Source: Bryobacterales bacterium
GTDB taxonomy: Bacteria; Acidobacteriota; Terriglobia; Bryobacterales; Bryobacteraceae
Direction: 5' to 3'
NCBI GenBank assembly: GCA_016789905.1
Contig: JAEUQC010000166.1
Location: 1 to 64,000 of the forward strand
Length of the DNA stretch: 64,000 nucleotides
The position numbers and the translations under genes were made by a program. This document shows positions 16,568 through 24,851 of this stretch, piece after piece. How positions within the stretch are numbered: the stretch's first letter is position 1; every line of letters starts with the position of its first letter. The notes under the pieces are model-generated. The model ran no database searches. It was not told the origin of the DNA and worked only from the letters and a program-made list of their open reading frames with translations.

Positions 16568-16603
16568 CTTCGCTAGTGTAAGGCGAAGAGATGGCGAAGT
16601 CAA
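16568..16603 (-). promoter_or_regulatory. recA promoter with CTTCGC repeats (possible SOS operator)
   Basis: Minus strand: -35 TTGACT (16603-16598), 17-base spacer, -10 TACACT (16580-16575), then 9 nt to the ATG. CTTCGC occurs at 16599-16594 and 16588-16583, giving CTTC-N7-CTTC, and inverted as GCGAAG at 16573-16568. One 11-bp step between the direct repeats is the geometry of the alphaproteobacterial LexA box (GTTC-N7-GTTC). The promoter is well supported; the LexA role is speculation. Confidence 0.7.
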
Positions 16604-16620
16604 GGCGTTTTTTCGGTTGG

Positions 16621-17544
16621 CTACGAGCCTTTGGGCGCGTAATAGCCCTTGCGGGCGCGGACGACGAGTTCTTTGCGGCCCTTCACCTTGATATCGACGC
16701 GGTGATAGAGGCCGTCGGTCTTGAGCGGATCGGGCCGGTAGAGCACGTTGTACTGGTGGCGCAGCTCGTTGGAGATGTTCTCAAACGACTGGGAGAGGTC
16801 CTGGAGCTTGAAAGGGAAGAAGGCGACGCCGCCGGTTTCTTCAGCGAAGTAGCGAAGCACCTTGTCGCCTTCGCGCTCGATCTTGGTGTTGTTGGTGGAG
16901 ATGGCGTAGACGACGACGTCGGCTTTCTGGGCCATTTCCAGGGCCTGATCGCGGGTGTAGCGGCTGGCGTTGTCGTCTCCATCGCCGAGGACGATCATGG
17001 CGCGGCGGAACTTGTGGCGCGGCTGATCCTGCATGAGCTTATCGCGGCAGGCGTAGAAGATGGCATCGAACATGGCGGTGCCGCCGCCGGGGCGGAGGCC
17101 GCGAATGGCTTTGCCGAGCACTTCGGTGTCGCCGGTAAGATCGGCGGCGAGTTCGGCGGCGGTGTCGTAGCTGACGATGACGGCTTTATCCTGGCGCGGG
17201 CGGATCACCTGATTGATGAACTCAATGGCGGCTTCCTGCTGGAAGCGGAAGCGGTCGCGAATGCTGTTGGAGGCGTCGACGAGGATACCGAGGCGCAAGG
17301 GGAGGTCCGATTCAGCGGTGAACTCGAGGATGTTCTGCTCCTTTTTGAGTTCGACGATCTGGAAGTCCTCTTTCTTCAGGTCGGTAACGAAGCGGCCCTT
17401 TTTGTCGGAGACGGTATAGAGCATGTTGACGCGCGCGACATCGAGGACGATACGGTTGCGGTCGTCTTCAGGATTCAACGGCTGCTGCTGCTGCGCGAAG
17501 GCGGCAGACCCGGCGAGGGCGGCGAGGAATTCGGACCTTTTCAT
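16621..17544 (-). CDS. Secreted VWFA-domain protein (TIGR03436-like)
   Basis: 307 aa. A short signal (MKRSEFLAALAGSAAFA) is followed by VARVNMLYTVSDKKGRFVTDLKKEDFQIVE, the N-terminal motif of the acidobacterial VWFA-related family. The MIDAS motif D-x-S-x-S is present as LVDASNSIRD, followed by GGTAMFDAI and VLGDGDDNAS. Such proteins bind metal-dependent ligands outside the cytoplasm; the physiological role is unknown. Its ATG overlaps the rluD stop by 4 bases, so it is in the rluD unit, 55 bases upstream of recA. Confidence 0.88.
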   Translation of the reverse strand: MKRSEFLAALAGSAAFAQQQQPLNPEDDRNRIVLDVARVNMLYTVSDKKGRFVTDLKKEDFQIVELKKEQNILEFTAESDLPLRLGILVDASNSIRDRFRFQQEAAIEFINQVIRPRQDKAVIVSYDTAAELAADLTGDTEVLGKAIRGLRPGGGTAMFDAIFYACRDKLMQDQPRHKFRRAMIVLGDGDDNASRYTRDQALEMAQKADVVVYAISTNNTKIEREGDKVLRYFAEETGGVAFFPFKLQDLSQSFENISNELRHQYNVLYRPDPLKTDGLYHRVDIKVKGRKELVVRARKGYYAPKGS

Positions 17545-18443
17545 AACTGCTCTGCCTCGATGATAGCAATGAGCTCCGGGGGGAGCGGAGCTTCCAGCGT
17601 TACAAGTTTACCTGTTGCGGGGCTGGTGAAGGTGAGACGTGCGGCGTGGAGGAAGAAGCGATCCGGCAGGATGGTTGACACGGGCGCGCCGTAGAGCGGG
17701 TCGCCGAGGATGGGATGGCCTAGCGAGGAGAGATGAACGCGGATCTGATGGGTGCGTCCGGTGCCGATGCGCACTTCAAGCAGTGTGTGTTTGGCGAAGC
17801 GGCGGAGCACTTTCCACTGCGTGGAGGCATGGCGTCCGGTGCCGAGTTTGCAGGTCATGCGGGTACGGCGAATGGGATCGCGAGTGATGGGTTTGTCGAT
17901 GGCGCCGGTATCGGTTTTCACCACGCCGTGGACCAGCGCGAGATAGATTTTTTGGACGGTGCGGGATTGAAACTGCTCCGCCAGGTGGCGGTGCGCGGCA
18001 TCGGTGCGGGCAACGACGAGGACGCCGCTAGTTTCTTTATCCAGGCGGTGGACGATGCCTGGGCGCAGGTCGCCGCCTTCGGCGGAGAGAGAGCCGAAGC
18101 GATGGAGGAGCGCGTTGACGAGGGTGCCGCTGTGATTCCCCGCCCCGGCGTGCACGACCATGCCGGCGCGTTTGTTGACGCCGATGACGGCGGGATCTTC
18201 GAAGAGCACTTCAATGGGGAGATCCTCGGCTTCGGCGCGGAGCGGCGGAAGGTTGGCGGGAGTGACGTGGATCTGTTCGCCACCCCTTAGCAAAAGCGAC
18301 GATTTTGAAGGCCGCAGGTTCACTGTGACATGGCCATCACGGACCCAAGCCTGCAGGCGGGAGCGGGAGTATTCGGGCAGGCGCGCCTGCAAATGGTGAT
18401 CGAGCCGTTGGCCGGCGGCATCGGGCGCGACAATCCATTCCAC
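17541..18443 (-). CDS. rluD: RluA/RluD-family 23S rRNA pseudouridine synthase
   Basis: 300 aa, GTG start. N-terminal S4 RNA-binding domain (RLDHHLQARLPEYSRSRLQA). Catalytic motif HRLDKETSG with the essential aspartate at about residue 137 (PGIVHRLDKETSGVLVVA), then KIYLALVHG and the C-terminal HQIRVHLSSLGHPILGDPLYG. It isomerises uridine in rRNA. Length and motifs fit RluD; a related RluA-type specificity cannot be excluded. Divergent from galU with 22 bases between the starts. Confidence 0.92.
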   Translation of the reverse strand: MEWIVAPDAAGQRLDHHLQARLPEYSRSRLQAWVRDGHVTVNLRPSKSSLLLRGGEQIHVTPANLPPLRAEAEDLPIEVLFEDPAVIGVNKRAGMVVHAGAGNHSGTLVNALLHRFGSLSAEGGDLRPGIVHRLDKETSGVLVVARTDAAHRHLAEQFQSRTVQKIYLALVHGVVKTDTGAIDKPITRDPIRRTRMTCKLGTGRHASTQWKVLRRFAKHTLLEVRIGTGRTHQIRVHLSSLGHPILGDPLYGAPVSTILPDRFFLHAARLTFTSPATGKLVTLEAPLPPELIAIIEAEQL

Positions 18444-18449
18444 GCTTCC

Positions 18450-18459
18450 ACTGTATCCT
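18450..18459. promoter_or_regulatory. Interlocked divergent -10 hexamers of rluD and galU
   Basis: Within ACTGTATCCT the plus strand has TATCCT (18454-18459), exactly 6 nt before the galU GTG (18466). The minus strand has TACAGT (18455-18450), exactly 6 nt before the rluD GTG (18443). Both mRNAs would start at their start codons, and the two polymerase sites exclude each other. -35 matches are poor. Confidence 0.45.
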
Positions 18460-18465
18460 GAGAGA

Positions 18466-19347
18466 GTGATTCGCAGCGCAATCGTGCCTGTAGCCGGTCA
18501 TGGGACCCGGCTACTTCCGGCCACCAAGTCCCAACCCAAAGAGATGCTTCCGGTGGCGCGCAAGCCAATTGTGCAATACGTTGCCGAAGAGCTGGTGCAG
18601 AACCAGATTGAGAACATGCTGTTCGTCACTGGACGCAGCAAGAGTTCCATAGAGAACCACTTTGACTCCGACCCGGAGCTGATGCGGCTGTTGACGGAGG
18701 GCAAGAAAGACGACCTGCTGGGTGAGCTGAAGTTTGAAGAGATGGCGGCCCACATTTACTACACGCGGCAACGTGTGCAGCGCGGGTTGGGCGACGCGAT
18801 TCTGTGCGGCGAGAGTTTCGCGGGCGAGAATCCGTTTGTGGTGGCGCTGGGCGATTCCATTCTCGGCATGCATGGTTCGTCGATGTGCGTATCGCGGATG
18901 AGCGACCTGTTCACAACGATGCGTGCGAGTTGCATCATCGCGGTGGAGGAGGTGCCGCAGGAGGAGACGCGGCACTATGGCATTGTGGACCCCGGCGAGG
19001 GGGAGGGCGACTGGGTACGCATTAAGAACCTGGTGGAGAAGCCGGACCCGGCGAAGGCGCCCAGCCGGTGGGCGGTGGCGGGCCGCTATGCGTTTTCGCC
19101 AATCATCTTCGACATGATTCGCCGCGTGCAGCCCGATAAGCGGGGCGAGATTCAACTGACCGACGCGATTCAATTGCTGTGCGAAGAGGGCAAGCGGGTG
19201 CTGGCGCTCAAGCTGCCGCCGCAGGACAAGCGCTACGACATTGGCAATTTTCCCAGCTATTTCGAAACTTTTGTGGAGTTCGCGCTGGCCGATCCGTTGT
19301 ACGGGCCGGACTTGAAGCGCAGGCTGCAAGAGCTTCTGCAACAATAG
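18466..19347 (+). CDS. galU: UTP-glucose-1-phosphate uridylyltransferase
   Basis: 293 aa, GTG start. It makes UDP-glucose from UTP and glucose-1-phosphate for envelope glycans. Nucleotidyltransferase signature VPVAGHGTRLLPATKSQPKEM at residues 5-25 (shown in short: GHGTRLLP, KEMLP), then VALGDSILG, VEKPDPAKAPS and GEIQLTDAIQ. Length matches bacterial GalU. pgm, which supplies glucose-1-phosphate, starts near the other end of the window. The next gene, a membrane glycosyltransferase, follows by 7 bases. Confidence 0.95.
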   Translation: MIRSAIVPVAGHGTRLLPATKSQPKEMLPVARKPIVQYVAEELVQNQIENMLFVTGRSKSSIENHFDSDPELMRLLTEGKKDDLLGELKFEEMAAHIYYTRQRVQRGLGDAILCGESFAGENPFVVALGDSILGMHGSSMCVSRMSDLFTTMRASCIIAVEEVPQEETRHYGIVDPGEGEGDWVRIKNLVEKPDPAKAPSRWAVAGRYAFSPIIFDMIRRVQPDKRGEIQLTDAIQLLCEEGKRVLALKLPPQDKRYDIGNFPSYFETFVEFALADPLYGPDLKRRLQELLQQ

Positions 19348-19354
19348 TGGGCCG

Positions 19355-20710
19355 GTGACGGCGCGCGCATTTTACGGAGTGTTGTTCGCGGTGGTGCTGC
19401 TATTGCGGCTGTGCCACCGCGATATTGTTTGGGTGGAAGAGGGCTACCCGCTGGCCGCGGCGGCGGAGATGCTGCGCGGGAAGGTGCTTTACCAGGAGGT
19501 ATGGTTCGATAAGCCGCCGTTGTTCGCCGGCTTGTATATGCTGTGGGGCGCGGCGGCGGGCTGGCCGTTACGGGTGGCCGGAGCGCTGTATGTGTTGCTG
19601 TCGGCATGGGCTGTGGGACGGGTGGCGCGGGAGCTATGGACGGTGCGCGAGGAACGGCTGGCGGCGGCGTTGACGGGGTTCTTCCTGACGTTCGGCATTC
19701 CGGCGACGGTGATGGTGCTGGGGCCGGACCTGATGCTGATTCCGCTGCAGGCGGCGGCAGTGCTGGCGGCATGGCGCGGGCAGGCGCTGGCGGCGGGGCT
19801 AATGGCGGGGTTTGGCATGTTGATGAATGGCAAGATGCTGCTATTGCTGCCCGCCGTATGCGTGGCGCGGCCGCTTTGGCTGGTTGGGTTTGTGGCGCCG
19901 CAATTGATACTGCTGCCCGTGGCGCAGGCGTATTGGCTGGAAGTATGGAGCTGGGGCGCGATGTATTCGCGGGACACGTTTGTTGATAACCCTTTGATGG
20001 AAGGCCTGCGGCGGACCGGGAACTGGGTGGGTTTTCATTCGGCGATCGTCATTGGGGCCGTGTTCGCGCTGCGCGAGGAGCGGGGAAAGTGGCGGTGGCT
20101 GCTGTGGCTGGGGTGTGGGCTGGCCGCTGTCGTGGCCGGGTTCCGCTTCGTTCCGCGCTACTACTTTCTGCTGCTGCCGCCGTTGCTGATTCTGGGCGCG
20201 CGCGGTTTGGCGCAGGGCCGGCGGCGATTCCTGCTGCTGCTGTTGCTAATACCGCTGATCCGCTTTGGGCCTAGGTACGGGCAGCTTGGCGCGGACGTGG
20301 CGCAGGGCAGGGCGCACGAATGGCGCGACCTGGCGATGGAACAGGATTCGCGGGCGGCGGCGCGGCTGTTGCGCGGGTCTGGCGACCTGCTGGTGTGGGG
20401 GTACCGGCCGGAGATCTATGCGATGTCCGGCAAGCCGGCGGGCACGCGGTTTCTGGATTCACAGCCGCTGACGGGCGTGCTGGCGGATCGTCATCTAACC
20501 GATGCGCGGCCCACGGCGGAGGGGGTTGCGCGGGCGAATCGCACGGAGCTGGCGAAGACGAAGCCGCGGTGGATTGTGGACGGGCTTGGCCCCTACAATC
20601 CGGCGCTTGCCATCACGCAGTTCGCGGATTTGCGGGAGTGGCTGGCGGCATACCGGGAGGCTGGGCGCACGGAGGGATGCGTCGTCTACGAACGTCAGCC
20701 GGGGTACTGA
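19355..20710 (+). CDS. Polytopic membrane glycosyltransferase-like protein (GT39/GT83 type)
   Basis: 451 aa, GTG start. About ten hydrophobic segments over residues 1-310. The loop after the first helix holds acidic residues in DIVWVEEGYPLAAAAEMLRG and W-F-D-K-P-P (VWFDKPPLFAGLY), the layout of ArnT/PMT-like GT-C enzymes where an acidic pair binds lipid-phosphate sugar. A soluble C-terminal part follows (about 320-451). It probably transfers a sugar from a polyprenyl carrier to an envelope acceptor; the substrate is unknown. It lies downstream of galU in one unit. Confidence 0.75.
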   Translation: MTARAFYGVLFAVVLLLRLCHRDIVWVEEGYPLAAAAEMLRGKVLYQEVWFDKPPLFAGLYMLWGAAAGWPLRVAGALYVLLSAWAVGRVARELWTVREERLAAALTGFFLTFGIPATVMVLGPDLMLIPLQAAAVLAAWRGQALAAGLMAGFGMLMNGKMLLLLPAVCVARPLWLVGFVAPQLILLPVAQAYWLEVWSWGAMYSRDTFVDNPLMEGLRRTGNWVGFHSAIVIGAVFALREERGKWRWLLWLGCGLAAVVAGFRFVPRYYFLLLPPLLILGARGLAQGRRRFLLLLLLIPLIRFGPRYGQLGADVAQGRAHEWRDLAMEQDSRAAARLLRGSGDLLVWGYRPEIYAMSGKPAGTRFLDSQPLTGVLADRHLTDARPTAEGVARANRTELAKTKPRWIVDGLGPYNPALAITQFADLREWLAAYREAGRTEGCVVYERQPGY

Positions 20711-20716
20711 TCCTGA

Positions 20717-20722
20717 TATGAT
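20717..20722 (+). promoter_or_regulatory. -10-like TATGAT, 8 nt before the PSD1 gene
   Basis: TATGAT is followed by CTGCCGGA and the ATG at 20731. It matches the TATAAT consensus at five of six positions and lies in the 20-base gap after the glycosyltransferase stop. Confidence 0.4.
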
Positions 20723-20730
20723 CTGCCGGA

Positions 20731-22986
20731 ATGCTGGTTCGCGGGCTCCTTGTTGCGGTCGCGATGCTGCCGTCCCTGTTCGCGCAGCCGCTGGAAGTGC
20801 GCGCGTGGGATTTGCTGAACGCCAAATGCACTGGATGCCACGGCGAGGCGCGGATGTCGGGGCTGGACCTGCGAACGCGGGAGTCCTTCCTGCGCGGCGG
20901 AAAACGTGGCCCAGCGGCTGCCCATCTCGGTAAAGCCATTCGCGGCGAAGGCGAACTCCGGATGCCGCCCGGCAAGACTCCCCTTCCCGCCGCCGATGTG
21001 GCGCTGCTTACCGAATGGCTGAATAGCGGCGCGGAGTATCCGATTGCCCAAAAAAACGCAGCGCCTGCGTGGTGGTCGTTCCAGAAGATAGAACGCCGTG
21101 GCGAGGCGCGATCGATCGATGCGTTTCTGAACGCCAAACTGGCCGAAAAAGACCTGCGCCCGCTGCCGGCAGCCGACAAGCGAACGCTCATACGCCGCGC
21201 CACGTTTGACCTTCACGGCCTTCCGCCAACGCCGGAGGAAATCGACTCGTTCGTCAACGACGCGAGCCCGCAGGCCTACGCGAAGGTCATCGACAGACTG
21301 CTCGCCTCCCCACGGTATGGCGAACGCTGGGGGCGCCGGTGGCTGGACGTGGCGCGCTACGCCGAGACCGGCGGTTATGAAACCGATGTGTCGTTCTCCA
21401 ACGCCTGGCGCTACCGCGACTACGTGATCCGCTCCTTCAACAACGACAAGCCCTACAACGATTTCATGCGGGAGCAGATTGCGGCGGACGAGATCTGGCC
21501 CGGAGACCTGGAACGCGAGGGCGGCTATTTCATTCCGCAGGAAAAACTTGATCGCCTGGAGCGTTGGATTGGCACGGGCCTATTCGCCGTCGGCCCCGTT
21601 AATTACGAGTTTGCGCTTTCCGGCGATCAGTTTCGCGTGGAGTGGCAGGCCGACGCGGTGGAGACCACGGGCTCAGCGTTTCTTGGGCTGACGCTCGGCT
21701 GCGCCCGGTGCCACGATCACAAGTTCGACCCTATTCCGCAACGCGACTACTACCGCTTTGCCGCGCTCTTCGCCGGCAGCGAAGACCGCGAAATCCCCAT
21801 TGTTGGCCGCTATGGAATTTTCGACTATGCGCGCCACGTTCCGCGCCAGGAGAAGGCCGACCAGATCAAGGCGCGCATCCAGCGGATGGACAAGGCGCGC
21901 GGCGGACGTGCGATGACGGCGGCCGAACGCGATGAGCGGGAGACCGATCTACGCAAGCTCGGCGAAGCGTATTTGAAAGCGCCGCCGCGCGTGCAGACCG
22001 CGACCATTCTGGCGCATACCGAAGTTGTGCCGGAGACGTTTATTCTGGGCCGCGGTGAATTTACCAACAAGGGGGAGAGGGTGGCCCCTGGCGTGCTTTC
22101 GGCGATTGGCGGCGGGCCGGAAATTCGGGAGCCCGCGCAAGGTCCCTTCGTGCCGCAACGGCGCAAGGCGCTTGCCGAATGGATTGCGTCGCCGGAAAAT
22201 CCGCTGCCCGCCCGCGTCATGGTGAACCGCATCTGGCAGGGGCATTTCGGCCGGGGCATTGTCAACACGCCGAACGATTTTGGCCGTCAGGGCGACCCGC
22301 CTTCCCATCCGGATTTGCTCGACTGGCTGGCCGCGGAGTTCATCGAGAAGGGCTGGAGCGTGAAGCATATGCACCGGCTGATGATGAACAGCGAGGCCTA
22401 CCGGCGCTCTTCAGCGCCGGACGCGGCCAACGCGAGAATAGACGCGGCCAACACGTACCTGTGGCGGATGAACCGCCGCCGCCTGGAAGGCGAAGAAATC
22501 CGGGACGCCGTGATCCAGACCGCGGGACAACTGAACACAAAAATGGGCGGGCCGCCGGTTGTACTGCCGTTGAGCAAAGAAGAGTTTCTGGGCATTCGCG
22601 AACCGGAGCTCTGGCCCATTACGCTGGACCCGGCTGAACACACGCGCCGCAGCGTTTACCTGTACGTGAAGCGCTCCTTCAAGATGCCGATGCTGGAAAC
22701 GTTCGACGTTCCGGACCCTACGCAGAGCTGCGCGCGCCGCGAATCGTCCACCGTCGCTCCGCAAGCGCTGGCGATGATGAACGGCGACTTCACCCGCACA
22801 TACGCGGAGAAAATGGCGGCGCGTTTCCAGGGTTCGAACGCAGTGGAACAGGCGTGGCGCCACGCGCTGGGGCGTGCGCCGGCGGCGGAAGAGGCCGAAC
22901 GCGCCGGCACCTTTCTGCGACGCAATACGTTATCCGACCTCATGCTCTTGCTGCTGAACATGAACGAGTTTCTTTATGTCGATTGA
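20731..22986 (+). CDS. Planctomycete-type cytochrome c + DUF1549/DUF1553 protein (PSD1 family)
   Basis: 751 aa. Signal peptide 1-18, then a PSCyt1 haem domain with CTGCH (about residues 31-35) and the distal MPPGKTPLPAAD. DUF1549 spans about 145-345 (LIRRATFDLHGLPPTPEE, GRRWLDVARYAET, CARCHDHKFDPIPQRDYY). DUF1553 spans about 475-735 (RKALAEWIASPENPLPARV, HPDLLDWLAAEFIEKGWSVK). These proteins are found with DUF1501 partners in Planctomycetes, Verrucomicrobia and Acidobacteria and are linked to polysaccharide breakdown, but no reaction is proven. The next gene starts within its last 11 bases. Confidence 0.92.
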   Translation: MLVRGLLVAVAMLPSLFAQPLEVRAWDLLNAKCTGCHGEARMSGLDLRTRESFLRGGKRGPAAAHLGKAIRGEGELRMPPGKTPLPAADVALLTEWLNSGAEYPIAQKNAAPAWWSFQKIERRGEARSIDAFLNAKLAEKDLRPLPAADKRTLIRRATFDLHGLPPTPEEIDSFVNDASPQAYAKVIDRLLASPRYGERWGRRWLDVARYAETGGYETDVSFSNAWRYRDYVIRSFNNDKPYNDFMREQIAADEIWPGDLEREGGYFIPQEKLDRLERWIGTGLFAVGPVNYEFALSGDQFRVEWQADAVETTGSAFLGLTLGCARCHDHKFDPIPQRDYYRFAALFAGSEDREIPIVGRYGIFDYARHVPRQEKADQIKARIQRMDKARGGRAMTAAERDERETDLRKLGEAYLKAPPRVQTATILAHTEVVPETFILGRGEFTNKGERVAPGVLSAIGGGPEIREPAQGPFVPQRRKALAEWIASPENPLPARVMVNRIWQGHFGRGIVNTPNDFGRQGDPPSHPDLLDWLAAEFIEKGWSVKHMHRLMMNSEAYRRSSAPDAANARIDAANTYLWRMNRRRLEGEEIRDAVIQTAGQLNTKMGGPPVVLPLSKEEFLGIREPELWPITLDPAEHTRRSVYLYVKRSFKMPMLETFDVPDPTQSCARRESSTVAPQALAMMNGDFTRTYAEKMAARFQGSNAVEQAWRHALGRAPAAEEAERAGTFLRRNTLSDLMLLLLNMNEFLYVD

Positions 22987-24370
22987 TCCAAACCGCCGCC
23001 AATTTCTGACGCGCTCCGGAATGGGTTTTGGCGCCTTGGCGGCGAATGCCATCCTTGCCGGACAGAGCGCCCGGGGTGGTACGGCGAAAAGCGTCATCTC
23101 GCTCTTCATGCACGGCGGCCCCAGCCATCTCGACACGTTCGACCCCAAGCCCTTACTCAACAAGATGCACGGGCAGCGGGTGCCCGATAGCTTCGGCGAT
23201 GTCCGCCTGCAGTTTTCGACCTTCAAGGAACGGCCGATTTTAGGCTCCAGCCGCAAGTTCACTCGCCACGGCGAGTTGGAGATTTCCGACCTTTTTCCGC
23301 ACGTCGCCAAACACGCCGGAAAACTCGCGGTGATCCGCTCCATGCATCACGACGGTTTCACGCACACGGCGGCGCTGAACTGGCTGAACAACGGGTGGCC
23401 CCGGCTGGGAAGGCCCAGTGTTGGTTCGTGGGTGGTGTACGGGCTGGGGTCAGAGGCGAAGGACCTGCCTGCCTTCGTTGTCATGCTGGAAGGCGGCATT
23501 AAATCCGGCCCGCCGGTTTACAGTTCCGGTTTCCTTCCGGCTACCTACCAGGCGACCACGCTGCGCAGTTCGGGCGCACCGATTCTGTACGCCAACCGGG
23601 CCGAAGGCGTGACCGAAAGCGCGCAGCGCGACATGCTGGAAGCCCTGCGTTGGTTCAATGACAAGCACCAAGCCGCGCGCGCCGACGACACCGATCTGGC
23701 GGCCCGCATCAAGGCCTACGAGCTGGCATTCAAAATGCAGATTGCCGTGCCGGAACTGGCGGATTTGTCGAAAGAAACGGCGGCGACCAAGGCGCTCTAC
23801 GGCATGGACAACGCCACCACGCAGGAGTTCGGAACGCGCTGCCTGATGGCCCGCCGGCTGGTGGAACGCGGCGTCCGGTTCGTGCAACTGTGGTCCGGAA
23901 CCAGCACGGGCGAAGGCGACTGGGATGGACACAAAGGGTGTGAGAAGAACCACGAAAAACAGGCGGCGAAGACCGATAAATGTGTGGCCGGGCTGCTGGC
24001 CGATCTGGAATCTCGCGGCCTGCTGGAGGAGACGCTGGTGATTTGGGGCGGCGAGTTCGGGCGCACGCCGACATCGGACGGCAACGCCAATGGCGGCGGA
24101 GATAACCTGGGGCGCGATCATAACCCGTATGGCTTCAGCATCTGGATGGCGGGCGGCGGTGTGAAGGGCGGGCAGGTGATTGGCGCCACCGATGAGATTG
24201 GCCTGCGCGCCGTCCGGGATCCGGTGCATGTACACGACCTGCATGCGTCCGTGCTGGCGTTATTGGGCCTGGATCACGAAAGGCTCACCTTCCCGTTTCA
24301 GGGACGCGATTTCCGGCTGACGGACGTGCATGGCAGCACGGCGTTGGCGGCGAAACTTCGCGGCGCCTAG
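22976..24370 (+). CDS. DUF1501 secreted sulfatase-like protein (Tat signal)
   Basis: 464 aa. Twin-arginine leader NRRQFLTRSG followed by a hydrophobic stretch. Body hallmarks: ISLFMHGGPSHLDTFDPKP, MHHDGFTHTAALNW, WGGEFGRTP (about residue 360), GRDHNPYGFSIWMAGGGVKGG and HVHDLHASVLALLGLD. The fold belongs to the alkaline-phosphatase/sulfatase superfamily; metal ligands are probably the conserved His/Asp. It overlaps the PSD1 gene by 11 bases, the standard two-gene module, so the two are expected to act as a pair in the periplasm. Confidence 0.93.
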   Translation: MSIDPNRRQFLTRSGMGFGALAANAILAGQSARGGTAKSVISLFMHGGPSHLDTFDPKPLLNKMHGQRVPDSFGDVRLQFSTFKERPILGSSRKFTRHGELEISDLFPHVAKHAGKLAVIRSMHHDGFTHTAALNWLNNGWPRLGRPSVGSWVVYGLGSEAKDLPAFVVMLEGGIKSGPPVYSSGFLPATYQATTLRSSGAPILYANRAEGVTESAQRDMLEALRWFNDKHQAARADDTDLAARIKAYELAFKMQIAVPELADLSKETAATKALYGMDNATTQEFGTRCLMARRLVERGVRFVQLWSGTSTGEGDWDGHKGCEKNHEKQAAKTDKCVAGLLADLESRGLLEETLVIWGGEFGRTPTSDGNANGGGDNLGRDHNPYGFSIWMAGGGVKGGQVIGATDEIGLRAVRDPVHVHDLHASVLALLGLDHERLTFPFQGRDFRLTDVHGSTALAAKLRGA

Positions 24371-24419
24371 CTGTATGCTCTAATGAAGCCACTATCTCGA
24401 TTCCCAGGAGCCCTTTACC

Positions 24420-24851
24420 GTGAATAAGTTTTTGGTATTACTCGCTGTGCTCACCTTACCTGCCTTCTGTCAGAAAACGGAACTACGCGCCGTGAAAAAG
24501 GTGTTCATCGAAAAGATGGACAATAACCTGGACCAGTATCTGCGAGCGGAATTCAGCAAGCAGTTTAAGGGCAACGTCGTTGTGGTGCTGGACGCCAAGG
24601 ACGCCGATGCCATTCTGGCCGGCGTTGGCGAGGAGCAGAAAGGCACCGGCGCGAAGATCACCGGCCGTTATCTTGGCCTGCATGACGTCGCCACGGGAAC
24701 CGTCAGCCTGCTGGACAAAGAGGGAAAAGTGATCTTGTGGTCCGACGAGGCGGGTGACAGGAACATGTGGCTGGGCCCGATGGCGCGGGGCGGCCAGCGC
24801 AAGGTGGCCGATAGGCTGGTGAACAAATTGAGAAAGGCGATGGGTTACTGA
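24420..24851 (+). CDS. Small hypothetical secreted protein
   Basis: 143 aa, GTG start 8 bases after AGGAG. Signal peptide MNKFLVLLAVLTLPAFC. Mature part: a basic amphipathic segment, then DAKDADAILAGVGEEQ, ITGRYLGLHDVATGTVSLLD and GKVILWSDEAG. The D-A-I-L-x-G ... L-x-D-x-x-G-x-V-x-W pattern is seen in several families of small envelope proteins, but I cannot assign one. It ends 7 bases inside the convergent glycoside-hydrolase gene. Confidence 0.72.
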   Translation: MNKFLVLLAVLTLPAFCQKTELRAVKKVFIEKMDNNLDQYLRAEFSKQFKGNVVVVLDAKDADAILAGVGEEQKGTGAKITGRYLGLHDVATGTVSLLDKEGKVILWSDEAGDRNMWLGPMARGGQRKVADRLVNKLRKAMGY

